NCBI GenBank assembly: GCA_963748075.1
Contig: CAVVHQ010000029.1
Location: 62,001 to 126,000, forward strand
Length of the DNA stretch: 64,000 bases
Reading direction: 5' to 3'
Origin: VRUE01 sp963748075
Lineage (GTDB): Bacteria > Actinomycetota > Thermoleophilia > Solirubrobacterales > 70-9
Shown piece after piece: positions 8,184-16,701 of this stretch. How positions within the stretch are numbered: position 1 is the stretch's first letter; every line of letters begins with the position of its first letter. The notes below the pieces were generated by a model. That model was given only the letters and a program-made list of their open reading frames with translations, did no database searches and was not told the origin of the DNA. The position numbers were made by a program, and so were the translations under genes.

Positions 8184-8296
8184 GAGCCCATCCCGGTGGG
8201 GGTGGAACGTCTTGTACTTTTTCTGCGGCAAGGCTGACGGACAGCCACCGACTGCCTTCGGAAAAAGTTAAGTGAAACCCCTACCGGGATGGGCTC
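8184..8296. repeat. Palindromic repeat family A, copy 1
   Basis: A 113-nt imperfect inverted repeat: gagcccatcccggtggggg on the left pairs with the reverse complement on the right (accgggatgggctc), with inner CTTTTTC/GAAAAAG arms. A second copy with the same arms and a different loop lies at 17639-17746. The arms are conserved while the loop has diverged, consistent with a structured RNA or a small palindromic mobile element. It separates scpB from rluB and abuts the rluB start codon. Confidence 0.75.
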
Positions 8297-8342
8297 TCAG
8301 CCTCGATATCGGGGGCGGAAGCACCGGGGCAAGGCTCACCGT

Positions 8343-8912
8343 TCACTCAGCGCGCTGTTCGCCGGCCTTCAAGAGGCGCTCGCGCAACTCCCGCTCGTCC
8401 TCGGGGGTCGGGTCGAACTTCGAGGGGTCGGGCAGCTGGTCGAGGCCCGGGAGGCCGAAGAGCCGCTCGAACAGCTCCGACGTCTTGAACAGCGCGGCGC
8501 CGAACTGCGAGCGGCCCGACTCCTCGATCAGACCGCGCTCGGACAGGGTCTGCACCGCAGACTCCGAGGAGACGCCGCGGATCCGCGCCACCTCGGGCCG
8601 CGAGACGGGCTGCAGGTAGGCGACGATCGCCAGCGTCTCGGCCTGCGCCTGGGTGAGCGGCGGGGTGCGCGGCTTGGCCAGCAGTCGGCGCGCCGCCGCC
8701 TCGCTGTCCGGGTCGCTGGCCAGCGAGAAGCCGCCCCCCACCTCGCGCAGCACGACGCCGCGGCGGCCCTTGCCGAGGTCCTCGCGCAGCACGTCGAGGG
8801 CCTCGGCGACCTGGCCCTCGGTCGCCTCGGCGGCCTCGGCCAGGTCGGCCACCGAGACCGGCTGCGGCGAGAGGAAGAGCAGGGCCTCGATCGTGCGGGA
8901 CAGGTCGCTCAC
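8343..8912 (-). CDS. scpB: Segregation and condensation protein B
   Basis: A 189-residue winged-helix kleisin partner that dimerises and binds ScpA in the SMC-ScpAB condensin complex. The start MSDLSRTIEALLFLSPQPV and the core 'QAQAETLAIVAYLQPVSRPEVARIRGVSS' are diagnostic. It starts 4 bp inside the scpA end (8909-8912), so the two are translated together. A charged C-terminal tail (PTPEDERELRERLLKAG) follows the two winged-helix domains. Confidence 0.95.
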   Translation of the reverse strand: MSDLSRTIEALLFLSPQPVSVADLAEAAEATEGQVAEALDVLREDLGKGRRGVVLREVGGGFSLASDPDSEAAARRLLAKPRTPPLTQAQAETLAIVAYLQPVSRPEVARIRGVSSESAVQTLSERGLIEESGRSQFGAALFKTSELFERLFGLPGLDQLPDPSKFDPTPEDERELRERLLKAGEQRAE

Positions 8913-9643
8913 GCCCCCTGCGCCCCCCGCCTGCGGATCTCGATCGGACCGAGCGGCCGGGCCTGCCTCCAGGTCAGCTCTCCCTTGCGGTACAGCTCGA
9001 GCAGGGCGAACAGGGTCACCGCCTGGGTGAGCCGGTCCTCGCCCCCGAACTGCTCGTCGAAGTCGATGCTGGCATGGCCGGAGAGGGCGTCGCGCAGGGC
9101 GCGCAGCCGCCGCTCGAGCGAGACGGTCGGCCTGATGTGGCCGACGTCGAGTGGCGGCGGCGGCTCCAGCAGCTCGCCGAGTGCGGCGGCGAGCCGCTCG
9201 GGGTCGTAGACCGCGGTCGCCGCCTCGACGGCGACGCGGCGCAGGGCGGACGGCAGCGGCGCCGAGCGGTACAGGTAGCCGCGCGCCGCCTCGAAGCGCT
9301 CGCTCAGCATCGCCGCGGCGTCGCGGAAGCGGCGGTACTCGAGCAGCCGCGCCAGCAGCTCCTCGACCGCCTCCTCGGGGGCCAGCTCCTCGATCCCCTC
9401 CTCGGCGCCGGGCAGCAGCAGCCGCGACTTCAGCTCCAGCAGCGCCGCGATCAGCACCAGGAACTCGGTCGCCACCTCCAGCTCCAGCTCTCCCTCGCGC
9501 TCCAGGTGCGCGACGTAGGCGACCACGACCTCGCCCAGCTCGACCTCCAGCAGGTCGACCTCCTCGCGCAGCAGGACCGCGATCAGCAGGTCGAACGGCC
9601 CGGCGAAGACGTCGAGCTCGAGGTCGAGGTCGGCGACGGCCAT
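8909..9643 (-). CDS. scpA: Segregation and condensation protein A (kleisin)
   Basis: The kleisin subunit bridging SMC heads. At 244 residues it starts with the typical N-terminal helix region 'LDVFAGPFDLLIAVLLREEVDLLEVELGEV', followed by 'ATEFLVLIAALLELKSRLLLP'. The acidic middle and C-terminal winged helix (LFALLELYRKGELTWRQ) fit the family. It lies 10 bp downstream of trpS and overlaps scpB by 4 bp. Confidence 0.95.
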   Translation of the reverse strand: MAVADLDLELDVFAGPFDLLIAVLLREEVDLLEVELGEVVVAYVAHLEREGELELEVATEFLVLIAALLELKSRLLLPGAEEGIEELAPEEAVEELLARLLEYRRFRDAAAMLSERFEAARGYLYRSAPLPSALRRVAVEAATAVYDPERLAAALGELLEPPPPLDVGHIRPTVSLERRLRALRDALSGHASIDFDEQFGGEDRLTQAVTLFALLELYRKGELTWRQARPLGPIEIRRRGAQGA

Positions 9644-9652
9644 CGTCTAAGA

Positions 9653-10651
9653 CTAGGTCGACGGGCCGATGCCCATGCGCTCGCGCACCTCGGTCAGGGT
9701 GCGCGAGGCGATTACGCGGGCCTTTTCGGCGCCGGCGGCGAGCGTCTCCTCCAGCGCCGCCTGGTCGGGGCGCAGCTCCGCGTAGCGCTCGCGGACCGGC
9801 GCCAGCAGCTCGACCACGCCCTCGGCCGTCGCCTTCTTCAGGTCCCCGTAGCCGGACCCTTCGAACTCCGCCTCAACCTCGCCCGGAAAGTCGCCACGAG
9901 CGACGGCGAGGATTTCGATCAGGTTGCTCACCCCGGGCTTGTCCTCCGAGCGGACGATCTCCCGGCCCGAGTCGGTGACCGCGCTGCCCAGCTTCTTGCG
10001 GATCGCCTCCGGCTCGTCGAGCACGTAGACCGTCCCTGCCTCGGTCGCGCCGGTGGTCGACATCTTCTTCTCCGGCTGCTGCAGGTCCATGATCCGCGCC
10101 CCGACCTCCGGGATGCGGTGCTCGGGCACGACCAGGGTCTCGCCGAAGCGCTCGTTGAAGCGGCGGGCGATCTCGCGCATCAGCTCGACGTGCTGGCGCT
10201 GGTCCTCGCCGACCGGCACCTCGGTCGCCCGGTAGGCGAGCACGTCGGCGGCCATCAGCACCGGGTAGAAGAAGAGCGCCGCCGAGACAAGCTCGCGCTG
10301 GCGTGCCGACTTGTCCTTGAACTGGTGCATGCGGTTGAGGTCGCCGTGCGCGGTGACCGCCGACAGCAGCCAGGTCAGCTCGGCGTGCTCGAGCACGTCG
10401 GACTGGCGGAGGAGGATGCAGCGGTCGGGGTCGAGCCCGGCGGCGAGCAGGATCGCGGTCGTGTCGTAGAGCCGCTCGCGCAGCTCGGCCGGGTCGTAGG
10501 CGACCGAGAGCGCGTGCAGGTCGACGATGCAGAAGACCGCCGGACTGCCGCGCTCCTGCCCCTCGACGTACTGGCGGATCGCGCCGATGTAGTTGCCGAG
10601 GTGCTTGCGGCCGGTCGGCTGGATACCCGAGAAGATCACGGGGGCGGTCAT
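9653..10651 (-). CDS. trpS: Tryptophanyl-tRNA synthetase
   Basis: Charges tRNA-Trp. The 332-residue class Ic synthetase has FSGIQPTGRKHLGN (HIGH-like motif, residues 7-20) and KMSTT (KMSKS-like) near residue 195, plus 'GEDQRQHVELMREIA'. The ATG at 10651 is conserved in position. A group II intron ends at 10654, only two bases upstream, so the primary transcript has no Shine-Dalgarno in front of the AUG. The upstream exon ends with GGCGGACACG, so splicing would place GGCGGA about 6 nt before the AUG. scpA follows 10 bp after its stop. Confidence 0.96.
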   Translation of the reverse strand: MTAPVIFSGIQPTGRKHLGNYIGAIRQYVEGQERGSPAVFCIVDLHALSVAYDPAELRERLYDTTAILLAAGLDPDRCILLRQSDVLEHAELTWLLSAVTAHGDLNRMHQFKDKSARQRELVSAALFFYPVLMAADVLAYRATEVPVGEDQRQHVELMREIARRFNERFGETLVVPEHRIPEVGARIMDLQQPEKKMSTTGATEAGTVYVLDEPEAIRKKLGSAVTDSGREIVRSEDKPGVSNLIEILAVARGDFPGEVEAEFEGSGYGDLKKATAEGVVELLAPVRERYAELRPDQAALEETLAAGAEKARVIASRTLTEVRERMGIGPST

Positions 10652-10703
10652 TGGTAGTCAGGGGCGCAGTACCCGAGCGGGCCTGTTTCCCCATTCCCCT
10701 TTC

Positions 10704-10736
10704 AATCCGTGCGTGCGGTTTTCCCGCACACGGCTT
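10704..10736 (-). ncRNA. Group II intron domain V
   Basis: Minus-strand RNA reading AAGCCGUGUGCGG-GAAA-ACCGCACGCACGGAUU folds into the canonical domain V hairpin. It has a GAAA tetraloop, an AGC catalytic triad near the base and an asymmetric bulge. It lies downstream of the maturase ORF and upstream of the 3' splice site, as expected. Confidence 0.88.
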
Positions 10737-10758
10737 ACCGATGATCTTCTTGGCATGG

Positions 10759-12138
10759 CTACGCGACCTCCGGATATCGAATCGTTCCTCGCAGGCGGTG
10801 AAGGCCCAGCCCCCAAAACCACGCGCTCTCCCAGGTCTCCAACTGGCCCGCCCGCAGGTTACGGCCGTAGCGCTTTCGCATCAGGCCACGCAGCCTGCGC
10901 CAGGCGTAGCTGTCGATCTGGTTGAACTTGACGGCTGAGTTCCCGCTGCGAAAGTAGCTGCCCCAGCCGCGCAGGAGAGGATTCAGGTCCGCGATCACCT
11001 CGCGGATGTCTGCGACTCCTGTGCGGTTGCGGCCGGTGCGGGCTTTGATCTTCTCGCGGATGCGCTTCATCGAGCGGGCCGAGGGCCAGCGGTGGAGGTA
11101 ATAGCGGCGGATGCCGCGCTCCATCAGCTTGCCCGAGGCCTTGGCCCGGAAGTGCCAGCCGAGGAAGTCGAAGCCCTCGCGGCCTTCTCTGAGGTCGACT
11201 ACCTTCGTCTTGTCGGGATGCAGCTCGAGCCGAAGCTCGGCGAGGACCTCCCTCGCCTTGGCCTCGGCCGCCCGCGCCTCGGCCTCGGTGCGACAGAGCA
11301 CGACGAAGTCATCCGCGTAGCGGACGAGCCTCCCCGGACCCGACGCAAAGGCCTCGTCGAGGGCGTGCAGGTAGACGTTGGCAAAGAGCGGGCTGATCAC
11401 GCCGCCCTGGGGCGTGCCGGCGACCGTCTGCCGGTGCTCCCCTGCCTCCATCACGCCTGCGGCGAGCCACTTGCGGCAGAGCTTCAGCACCCGCCGGTCC
11501 GAGATCCGCTCGGCCAGTCGGGCCACGAGAATCTCGTGGTCGATCTGCCCGAAGCAGTCGCGGATGTCCGCCTCGAAGGCCCAGCCGTTGCCGTCGATGA
11601 ACCCCTTGCGGAGCTCCTCGGCGGCATCGGTGGCCGAGCGCTTGGGCCTGTAGCCGAAGGAGGCCTCGGTGAAGTCGGCCTCGAAGATCGGCTCCAGGAC
11701 CATTCGCGCAGCCTGCTGGGCGATTCGGTCGCGAACGGTGGGGATGCCGAGCGGCCGCTTTCTGCCGTCCGGCTTGGGGATGTCCACCCGCCTTGCGGCG
11801 GAGGGACGGTAGGTGCCTTCGCGGAGGTCGCGTTGCAGCTCGGCCAGCAGCCGCTCTGCTCCGTATTCCTCCACTGCCGCCAGGGTCACTCCGTCGATCC
11901 CGGCGGCACCCTTGTTGGAACGAACCCGCTTCCATGCCTCCTGGAGGATGTCACCCCTCCAGATGCGGTCATAAAGGGCGTGGAAGCGGCGATTCGGAGA
12001 TCGCTTGGCTGCTGCCCATAGCTTGCGTTGAAGTCCTCGCACCTTTGGGCGGCGAGGGGTCGTGAGGACCATTTCGCTCGCCTCCCCGTCGCCGGGATGG
12101 CTACCGGCGGGGTCGTTGATGCCGCTCGTGGCGGTCAT
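10759..12138 (-). CDS. ltrA: Group II intron reverse transcriptase/maturase
   Basis: A 459-residue intron-encoded protein. RT blocks follow in order: GAAGIDGVT near residue 76, 'RPLGIPTVRDRIAQ', 'SFGYRPKRSATDA', the GTPQGGVISPLFANVYL block and the catalytic RYADDFVVL near residue 270. The domain X (maturase) region with 'INPLLRGWGSYFR'-like sequence (here DLNPLLRGWGSYFRSGN) follows near residue 390. It ends without an HNH endonuclease domain, so mobility would rely on target hairpins or replication forks. The catalytic aspartates are intact, so splicing and reverse transcription look competent. Confidence 0.95.
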   Translation of the reverse strand: MTATSGINDPAGSHPGDGEASEMVLTTPRRPKVRGLQRKLWAAAKRSPNRRFHALYDRIWRGDILQEAWKRVRSNKGAAGIDGVTLAAVEEYGAERLLAELQRDLREGTYRPSAARRVDIPKPDGRKRPLGIPTVRDRIAQQAARMVLEPIFEADFTEASFGYRPKRSATDAAEELRKGFIDGNGWAFEADIRDCFGQIDHEILVARLAERISDRRVLKLCRKWLAAGVMEAGEHRQTVAGTPQGGVISPLFANVYLHALDEAFASGPGRLVRYADDFVVLCRTEAEARAAEAKAREVLAELRLELHPDKTKVVDLREGREGFDFLGWHFRAKASGKLMERGIRRYYLHRWPSARSMKRIREKIKARTGRNRTGVADIREVIADLNPLLRGWGSYFRSGNSAVKFNQIDSYAWRRLRGLMRKRYGRNLRAGQLETWESAWFWGLGLHRLRGTIRYPEVA

Positions 12139-12690
12139 GCCTGGCGCTTACCTTCTCCGCTCGCGCGATCAAAGCGGGGGCCCTTCGCTCCCGGCACGTT
12201 GTTCTGCGCGCCGATCGGCACTACTACGGCCCCCTCGGACTCCCGCTGCCCTCCGTCCCCTTTGGCCTTCGGCTTATGGGGCCGGTCTTTGCTGACGAGG
12301 CTGGACAGACGGGTCTCCCACGTTCCGGACCAGGCCTTTGCGCGCGTGCAACTTCCCATACCCCGGCGGGACCCGGCGACCGATCCCCGTCGGGGTCGCC
12401 GGACGTGGCCTTCGCCGTGACATGAGCGGCTCTGCTCCCGCGTTGTTTCTCTTACGAGGCTGCAGTCGCAGCCCGCGCGCTCGCTCCCTCCAAAGAGGCT
12501 TTTGACGCCCCGCTCGGCACGCCGCCTCTCGACGGCGGGCTGGGGCCTGCTACCGGGCGCTGGGGCGCTTACCCGGGCGGGACTCGCACCCGCAGGTCTG
12601 GACCAGCTTTCGTGGCGCAACATGGGCGGAGACTATTCGGTCACACCGTGTCCGCCAGAGGGCGCCAGTTCGGGGCAACCAACCTCTCTC

Positions 12691-14202
12691 TCAAGCAGCT
12701 TCGGGTGCGGGCGTTACGTCCGGCTGGGAGTCGCACTCGGCGCTGTGGCCGCACTCGCCCGCCGGGGCCGCGCCGCCGGCGGGCACAGCCTCGATTTGCC
12801 GCTTCGGGTTGACGATGCCGAAGCCGGCGACGACGCCGCCGGCGACCATCAGCAGGCCGGCGATCCCGATCCCGAGGTGGAAGGCGGCGGTCGAGGCGTC
12901 GGGGGCGCTCGCGGTCAGCGGCCCGCCGCCAACGCCGCCCGCGACGCTGTTGAACTTCGCCGAGATCACCGCGCCCAGCACGGCGATCGCCAGCAGGCCG
13001 GCGATCCGCGCGATGCCGTTGTTGGCGCCCGAGGCGGTGCCGACACGGCGCCCATCGACCGAGTCGAGCACGGTTGCGGTGAGCGGCGCGACGGTGGCCG
13101 AGAGGCCGAGGCTGAAGACGAGGACGCCGGGCAGGACTTCGGGAAGGTAGGCGGCGCCCTGGTCGACCCGCAGCAGCAGTAGCAGCCCGATGCCGGCGAC
13201 GATCGGTCCGGCGGTCATCGGCAGGCGCGGGCCGGTGCCAGAGGCGAGCTTGCCGAAGCGGGGCGAGAGCAGGAAGAGCACGACCGAGATCGGGGTCGTC
13301 GCCAGCCCGGCCTCGACCGGCGAGTAGCCACCGACCTGCTGGAGAAAGATCGTGATGAAGAAGAGGGCGGCGATCAGACCGGCGTAGGCGGCGAAGGTGG
13401 TCAGGTTGGCGACCCAGAAGTTGCGGATCCGGAACAGCGCCAGGTCGAGCATCGGGTGGCGGGTCCGAGCCTCGCGCAGGACGAAGAGAGCCAGGCAGGC
13501 GACCCCGGCGAGCAGCGGCAGCAGGACGAGCGGATCGCCCCAGCCGCGGCTCGGCTGTTCGATCAGCGCGAAGACCGGACCCCCCAGGCCCAAACCGGAG
13601 AGCAGGATGCCGGGGACGTCGGCGCCGTGGAAGGCCTCGGGATCGCGGCTCTCCGCCACGGCGCGCAGGGTCAGCGCCACGGTGAAGGCGATCAGGGGCA
13701 CGTTGATCCAGAAAATCGCCCGCCAGGAGAGCGCCTCGACCAGCGCCCCTCCACCCGCCGGGCCGATCACCACCGCGATCCCGGTCCAGGCGGTCCAGGT
13801 CCCCACCGCCTGGCCGCGCGCGGCGCCCTCGAAGCTCGCCGCGACCAGCGCCAGCGAGCCCGGCACCAGCAGCGCCCCGGCGACCCCCTGCAGGGCGCGG
13901 GCGCCGATCAGGAACTCGGTCGAGGGGGCGAGCGCGCAGAGCACCGAGGTCACGCCGAATCCGAGCAGGCCGAGAACGAAGAGCCGCCGCCGCCCGAACT
14001 GGTCGCCGAACGAGCCGCCGACCAGGAGCAGCGACACCAGGGTCAGCATGTAGGCCTCGACCACCCACTGCTGCCCGGCCAGGCCTGCATCGAGGTCCTC
14101 GGCGACCGCCGGCAATCCGACGTTGACCACGGTCGAGTCGAGGAAGACGACGGTCGAGCCGAGGATCGCCGCGATCAGCGTCAGTCGCTGTTGGCGAGAC
14201 AC
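12691..14202 (-). CDS. MFS drug/efflux transporter, DHA2 (EmrB/QacA) family
   Basis: A 503-residue proton-driven exporter with about 14 hydrophobic segments. It opens 'LTLIAAILGSTVVFLDSTVVNVGLPAV' (DHA2 motif D1). Motif A is seen at 'GGSFGDQFGRRRLF', and motif C-like glycine-rich sequence near 'VIGPAGGGALVEALSWRAIFWINVP'. The GTG at 14202 (VSRQQRL) is the likely start, placed 5 bp after the FetB-like stop. The upstream reading frame belongs to that gene. The C-terminal tail is proline/alanine-rich and cytoplasmic. Substrate cannot be predicted. Confidence 0.9.
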   Translation of the reverse strand: MSRQQRLTLIAAILGSTVVFLDSTVVNVGLPAVAEDLDAGLAGQQWVVEAYMLTLVSLLLVGGSFGDQFGRRRLFVLGLLGFGVTSVLCALAPSTEFLIGARALQGVAGALLVPGSLALVAASFEGAARGQAVGTWTAWTGIAVVIGPAGGGALVEALSWRAIFWINVPLIAFTVALTLRAVAESRDPEAFHGADVPGILLSGLGLGGPVFALIEQPSRGWGDPLVLLPLLAGVACLALFVLREARTRHPMLDLALFRIRNFWVANLTTFAAYAGLIAALFFITIFLQQVGGYSPVEAGLATTPISVVLFLLSPRFGKLASGTGPRLPMTAGPIVAGIGLLLLLRVDQGAAYLPEVLPGVLVFSLGLSATVAPLTATVLDSVDGRRVGTASGANNGIARIAGLLAIAVLGAVISAKFNSVAGGVGGGPLTASAPDASTAAFHLGIGIAGLLMVAGGVVAGFGIVNPKRQIEAVPAGGAAPAGECGHSAECDSQPDVTPAPEAA

Positions 14203-14206
14203 GCAG

Positions 14207-14986
14207 TCAGTGTAGGTCCGGTTCGCGGAGCTGCTGCGCCGGGGTGAAGAAGTTGCGGTAGGCGAGCGCGGTGGCGACCAGGGCGGCGATCGCGACGCTG
14301 CCGAGCAGCGCATAGAGCAGGATCAGCTGGAGGCGGACCGCGTCGGTCGGCTCGGCCCCGGCCAGGAGCATGCCGACCATCGTGCCGGGGAAGAAGATCA
14401 GCCCGGTCGTCTTGGTCGAGTCGATCAGGGTGATCGTCCCGGAGCGCAGGGCACGGCGTACGTAGGGCGCCGCCGCCTCGCGCGCGGTCGTGCCGAGCGC
14501 CAGGGTCGCCTCGATCGCGGCGCGCGAGTCGCTCACCTCGTCGCCGAGCCGGTTCAGCGCCACCGCCGAGGCGGTCATCGCGTTGCCGATCACCATGCCG
14601 CCGACCGGCACCAGGTAGCGCGGCGTCGCTTCGAAGATGCCGAGCGCGACGACCAGGCCGAGCGTCGTCGCCCCGGCGGCGGCAAGCGCGATCAGCAACG
14701 GCCAGAAGGCGCCCGGCACCAGCTTGGCGCGGCTGCGCGCGGTGAAGGCCCCGAACAGGACCATCACCGAGAGCAGCGCCAGGACCAGCCAGATCGTGTC
14801 GGCTTCGAAGATCAGCGTGATCGCGTAGCCGATCGCGGTCAGCTGCACGAAGGAGCGGACCGTGGCGATCGCGATGTCGCGCTCCAGGTCGGTGCGGCGC
14901 CAGAAGGAGATCGCGGCGGCGAGGGCAACCAGGGCGAGGGCGGCGGCGACCTGGCCGAGCGAGACGTCGATCGAGGTGGTCGTCAC
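14207..14986 (-). CDS. FetB/UPF0014-family ABC permease
   Basis: A 259-residue polytopic membrane protein of the UPF0014 (FetB/YbbM) family. Its E. coli member exports iron together with FetA. Typical stretches are 'RSFVQLTAIGYAI', 'PVGGMVIGNAMTASAVALNRL', 'ALGTTAREAAAPYVRRALR' and 'TGLIFFPGTMVGMLLAG'. The GTG at 14986 overlaps the stop of the tiny ORF 14983-15051 (GTGA), which itself overlaps the ATPase gene. Iron export is inferred from the family; other metals are possible. Confidence 0.86.
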   Translation of the reverse strand: MTTTSIDVSLGQVAAALALVALAAAISFWRRTDLERDIAIATVRSFVQLTAIGYAITLIFEADTIWLVLALLSVMVLFGAFTARSRAKLVPGAFWPLLIALAAAGATTLGLVVALGIFEATPRYLVPVGGMVIGNAMTASAVALNRLGDEVSDSRAAIEATLALGTTAREAAAPYVRRALRSGTITLIDSTKTTGLIFFPGTMVGMLLAGAEPTDAVRLQLILLYALLGSVAIAALVATALAYRNFFTPAQQLREPDLH

Positions 14987-15051
14987 AAATCCTCCCGCTC
15001 CGCTCCCGGCGCAAAGAACCAGAGATGCACGCTTGGTCGCTCCGCGCTCAC
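14983..15051 (-). CDS. Small ORF (22 aa), copy 2 of a repeated coupling ORF
   Basis: Starts GTG (VSAERPSVHLWFFA) overlapping the ATPase stop (15048-15051). It ends in a TGA that overlaps the permease GTG (14983-14986). It is the counterpart of 3365-3436 in sequence, length and double 4-bp overlap, although it lies in an unrelated operon. Either a conserved coupling peptide or a DNA element that happens to be open. Confidence 0.5.
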   Translation of the reverse strand: MSAERPSVHLWFFAPGAEREDL

Positions 15052-15707
15052 GGTGCGAGCGCCTCCTCGAGCGCGCCGGCGGCCGCCACGCGCCCCTCCT
15101 CCAGTCGCAGCGCCCAGTCGGCCAGGCGCCGTGCCTGCTCGGGGTCGTGGCTGACCAGGACCAGCGAGATGTCAAGCTCGCGCCGCAGCTCGGCCAGGGT
15201 CGCCTCGACCGCGTCGCGGGCCGCGTGGTCGAGGGCCGAGGTGGGCTCGTCGAGCAGCAGCACAGCTGGCTGCTGGGCGAGCGCCCGTGCCAGCATCGCC
15301 CGCTGCTGCTCGCCGACCGAGAGCTTGGCGACGTCGCGCTCGGCAAAGCTGGCGTCGAGCCCGGCGAGCCGCAGGCAGCGTTGGGCGTCGAGCTCCTGGC
15401 CCGCCAGCTCGGCGGCGAAGCGCAGGTTCAACCCGACGGTTCCCCCCAGCAGCGAGGGAAGCTGCGGCACCAGCGAGACCTCACGCCGCAGCTTCAGCGG
15501 GTCGTAGTCGGCGAGCGGCCGGCCGCGGTAGGCGATCGTGCCGGCTTCGGGATCGGCGAGCCGGTTGAGCAGCCGCAGCAGGGTCGACTTGCCGCTGCCC
15601 GAGGGGCCGACGATCGCCGCCGCCCCGGCCGGGATCGCGGCGCTGACGGAGTCGAGGACGCGACGCTCGCCGCGGCGCAGGCTGACCTCCCGAAGCTCGA
15701 ACAGCAT
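15048..15707 (-). CDS. FetA-like ABC transporter ATPase
   Basis: A 219-residue ATP-binding subunit paired with the UPF0014 permease. It shows Walker A GPSGSGKST (near residue 35), Q-loop 'VPQLPSLLGGTV', signature LSVGEQQR, Walker B 'VLLLDEPTSALD' and the H-loop 'VSHDPEQA'. The ATG at 15707 (MLFELREVSL) is taken as start; the longer upstream frame reads into the intergenic region shared with ku. It lies head to head with ku (15808). Predicted metal export, by homology to FetAB. Confidence 0.88.
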   Translation of the reverse strand: MLFELREVSLRRGERRVLDSVSAAIPAGAAAIVGPSGSGKSTLLRLLNRLADPEAGTIAYRGRPLADYDPLKLRREVSLVPQLPSLLGGTVGLNLRFAAELAGQELDAQRCLRLAGLDASFAERDVAKLSVGEQQRAMLARALAQQPAVLLLDEPTSALDHAARDAVEATLAELRRELDISLVLVSHDPEQARRLADWALRLEEGRVAAAGALEEALAP

Positions 15708-15807
15708 CGGCGCATGATCCCGCACGCTTCGCAAGAAGCCTGCCGCGCCGCAGAGCGACCGCACGGGCGGCCGGGCGGCTGCGAGAATCCGTCCAGGTGA
15801 TTCCCTG

Positions 15808-16698
15808 ATGGCGAGAGCGATCTGGAGCGGCTCGGTCAGCTTCGGGCTGCTCAACGTGCCCGTCAAGCTCTACAGCGCGGTGGCCCGCCGCGGCATCTCG
15901 CTGCGCGAGATCCGCGCCTCCGACGGCGCCCGCATCCGCCATCGCCGCGTCGCCGAGGGGACCGACGAGGAGGTCCCCTACGAGGAGATCGTCAAGGCCT
16001 TCGAGATCGGCCCGGACCGCTACGTGCCGCTGAGCAAGGACGAGATGGCGGCGCTGGCGCCGCAGCGGACGCGGGCGATCGAGGTGCAGGACTTCGTCGA
16101 CCTCGACCAGATCGACCCGATCTACTTCGACAGCCCCTACTACCTGGGCCCGGCGCAGGGCGCCGAGAAGGCGTACTCGCTGCTGGTCCGGGCGATGCAG
16201 GAGTCCGGCAAGGTGGCGATCGCCCGCTTCGTCTTCCGCAACAAGGAGCACCTGGCGGCGCTGCGCCCCAGCGACGGGGTGCTGACCCTGACCACGATGC
16301 GGTTCGCCGACGAGGTGGTGCCGCCGGCCGACCTGGAGGACGTGCTGCCGTCCGGCAAGCCGAAGGTCGCCAAGCGGGAGGTCGAGATGGCCGAGCGGCT
16401 GATCGACTCGCTGAGCCGCGACTTCGACCCGGGCGCCTACCGCGACGAGTACCGCGAGCAGCTGCTGGGGCTGATCGAAGGCAAGGCCGAGGGCAAGGAG
16501 GTGCTCAGCGCCCCGCCGCCCGAGGAGCCGCAGCCGACCGGCGCCCCCGACCTGATGAGCGCGCTCGAAGAGAGCATCGCCACGGTCGAGGAGAAGGGCA
16601 AAGGCAGGGCGAAAGCACGCAAATCGGCCGCTGCAAAGAAGCGCAGAGCGGCACCGAAGCGCGGCTCGTCGCGAGCCGGGTCCAAAGCCAAGAAATAG
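15808..16698 (+). CDS. ku: Ku protein (bacterial NHEJ)
   Basis: Binds double-strand break ends as a ring homodimer and recruits LigD. The 296-residue protein begins MARAIWSGSVSFGLLNVPVKLYSA, the hallmark of bacterial Ku. The beta-barrel core runs to about residue 210. A long Lys/Arg/Ala-rich tail (AKARKSAAAKKRRA) follows, typical of DNA-binding C-terminal extensions in actinobacterial Ku. The LigD polymerase follows after 3 bp. The 100-bp gap to the divergent FetA-like gene holds both promoters. Confidence 0.97.
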   Translation: MARAIWSGSVSFGLLNVPVKLYSAVARRGISLREIRASDGARIRHRRVAEGTDEEVPYEEIVKAFEIGPDRYVPLSKDEMAALAPQRTRAIEVQDFVDLDQIDPIYFDSPYYLGPAQGAEKAYSLLVRAMQESGKVAIARFVFRNKEHLAALRPSDGVLTLTTMRFADEVVPPADLEDVLPSGKPKVAKREVEMAERLIDSLSRDFDPGAYRDEYREQLLGLIEGKAEGKEVLSAPPPEEPQPTGAPDLMSALEESIATVEEKGKGRAKARKSAAAKKRRAAPKRGSSRAGSKAKK

Positions 16699-16701
16699 CC
16701 C

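Larger units (their letters stand above)
10654..12646 (-). mobile_element. Group II intron with encoded maturase
   Basis: A ~1.99-kb retroelement on the trpS strand. The 5' end reads GTGTGACC (GUGYG consensus, 12646 downward). The 3' end reads CUGACUAC (10654), preceded by domain V at 10704-10736. A long structured 5' leader (domain I region, 12139-12646) precedes the maturase ORF, and a short domain VI-like stem follows domain V. It is inserted between the MFS gene and trpS. The 5' exon end contains a small hairpin (CGCC-ctct-GGCG), a kind of target favoured by class C introns. The boundaries are read by eye. Confidence 0.88.

Noticed and set aside
10652..10760. T-box leader upstream of trpS
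   Set aside because: The sequence upstream is the 3' end of a group II intron (domains V/VI), not a T-box.
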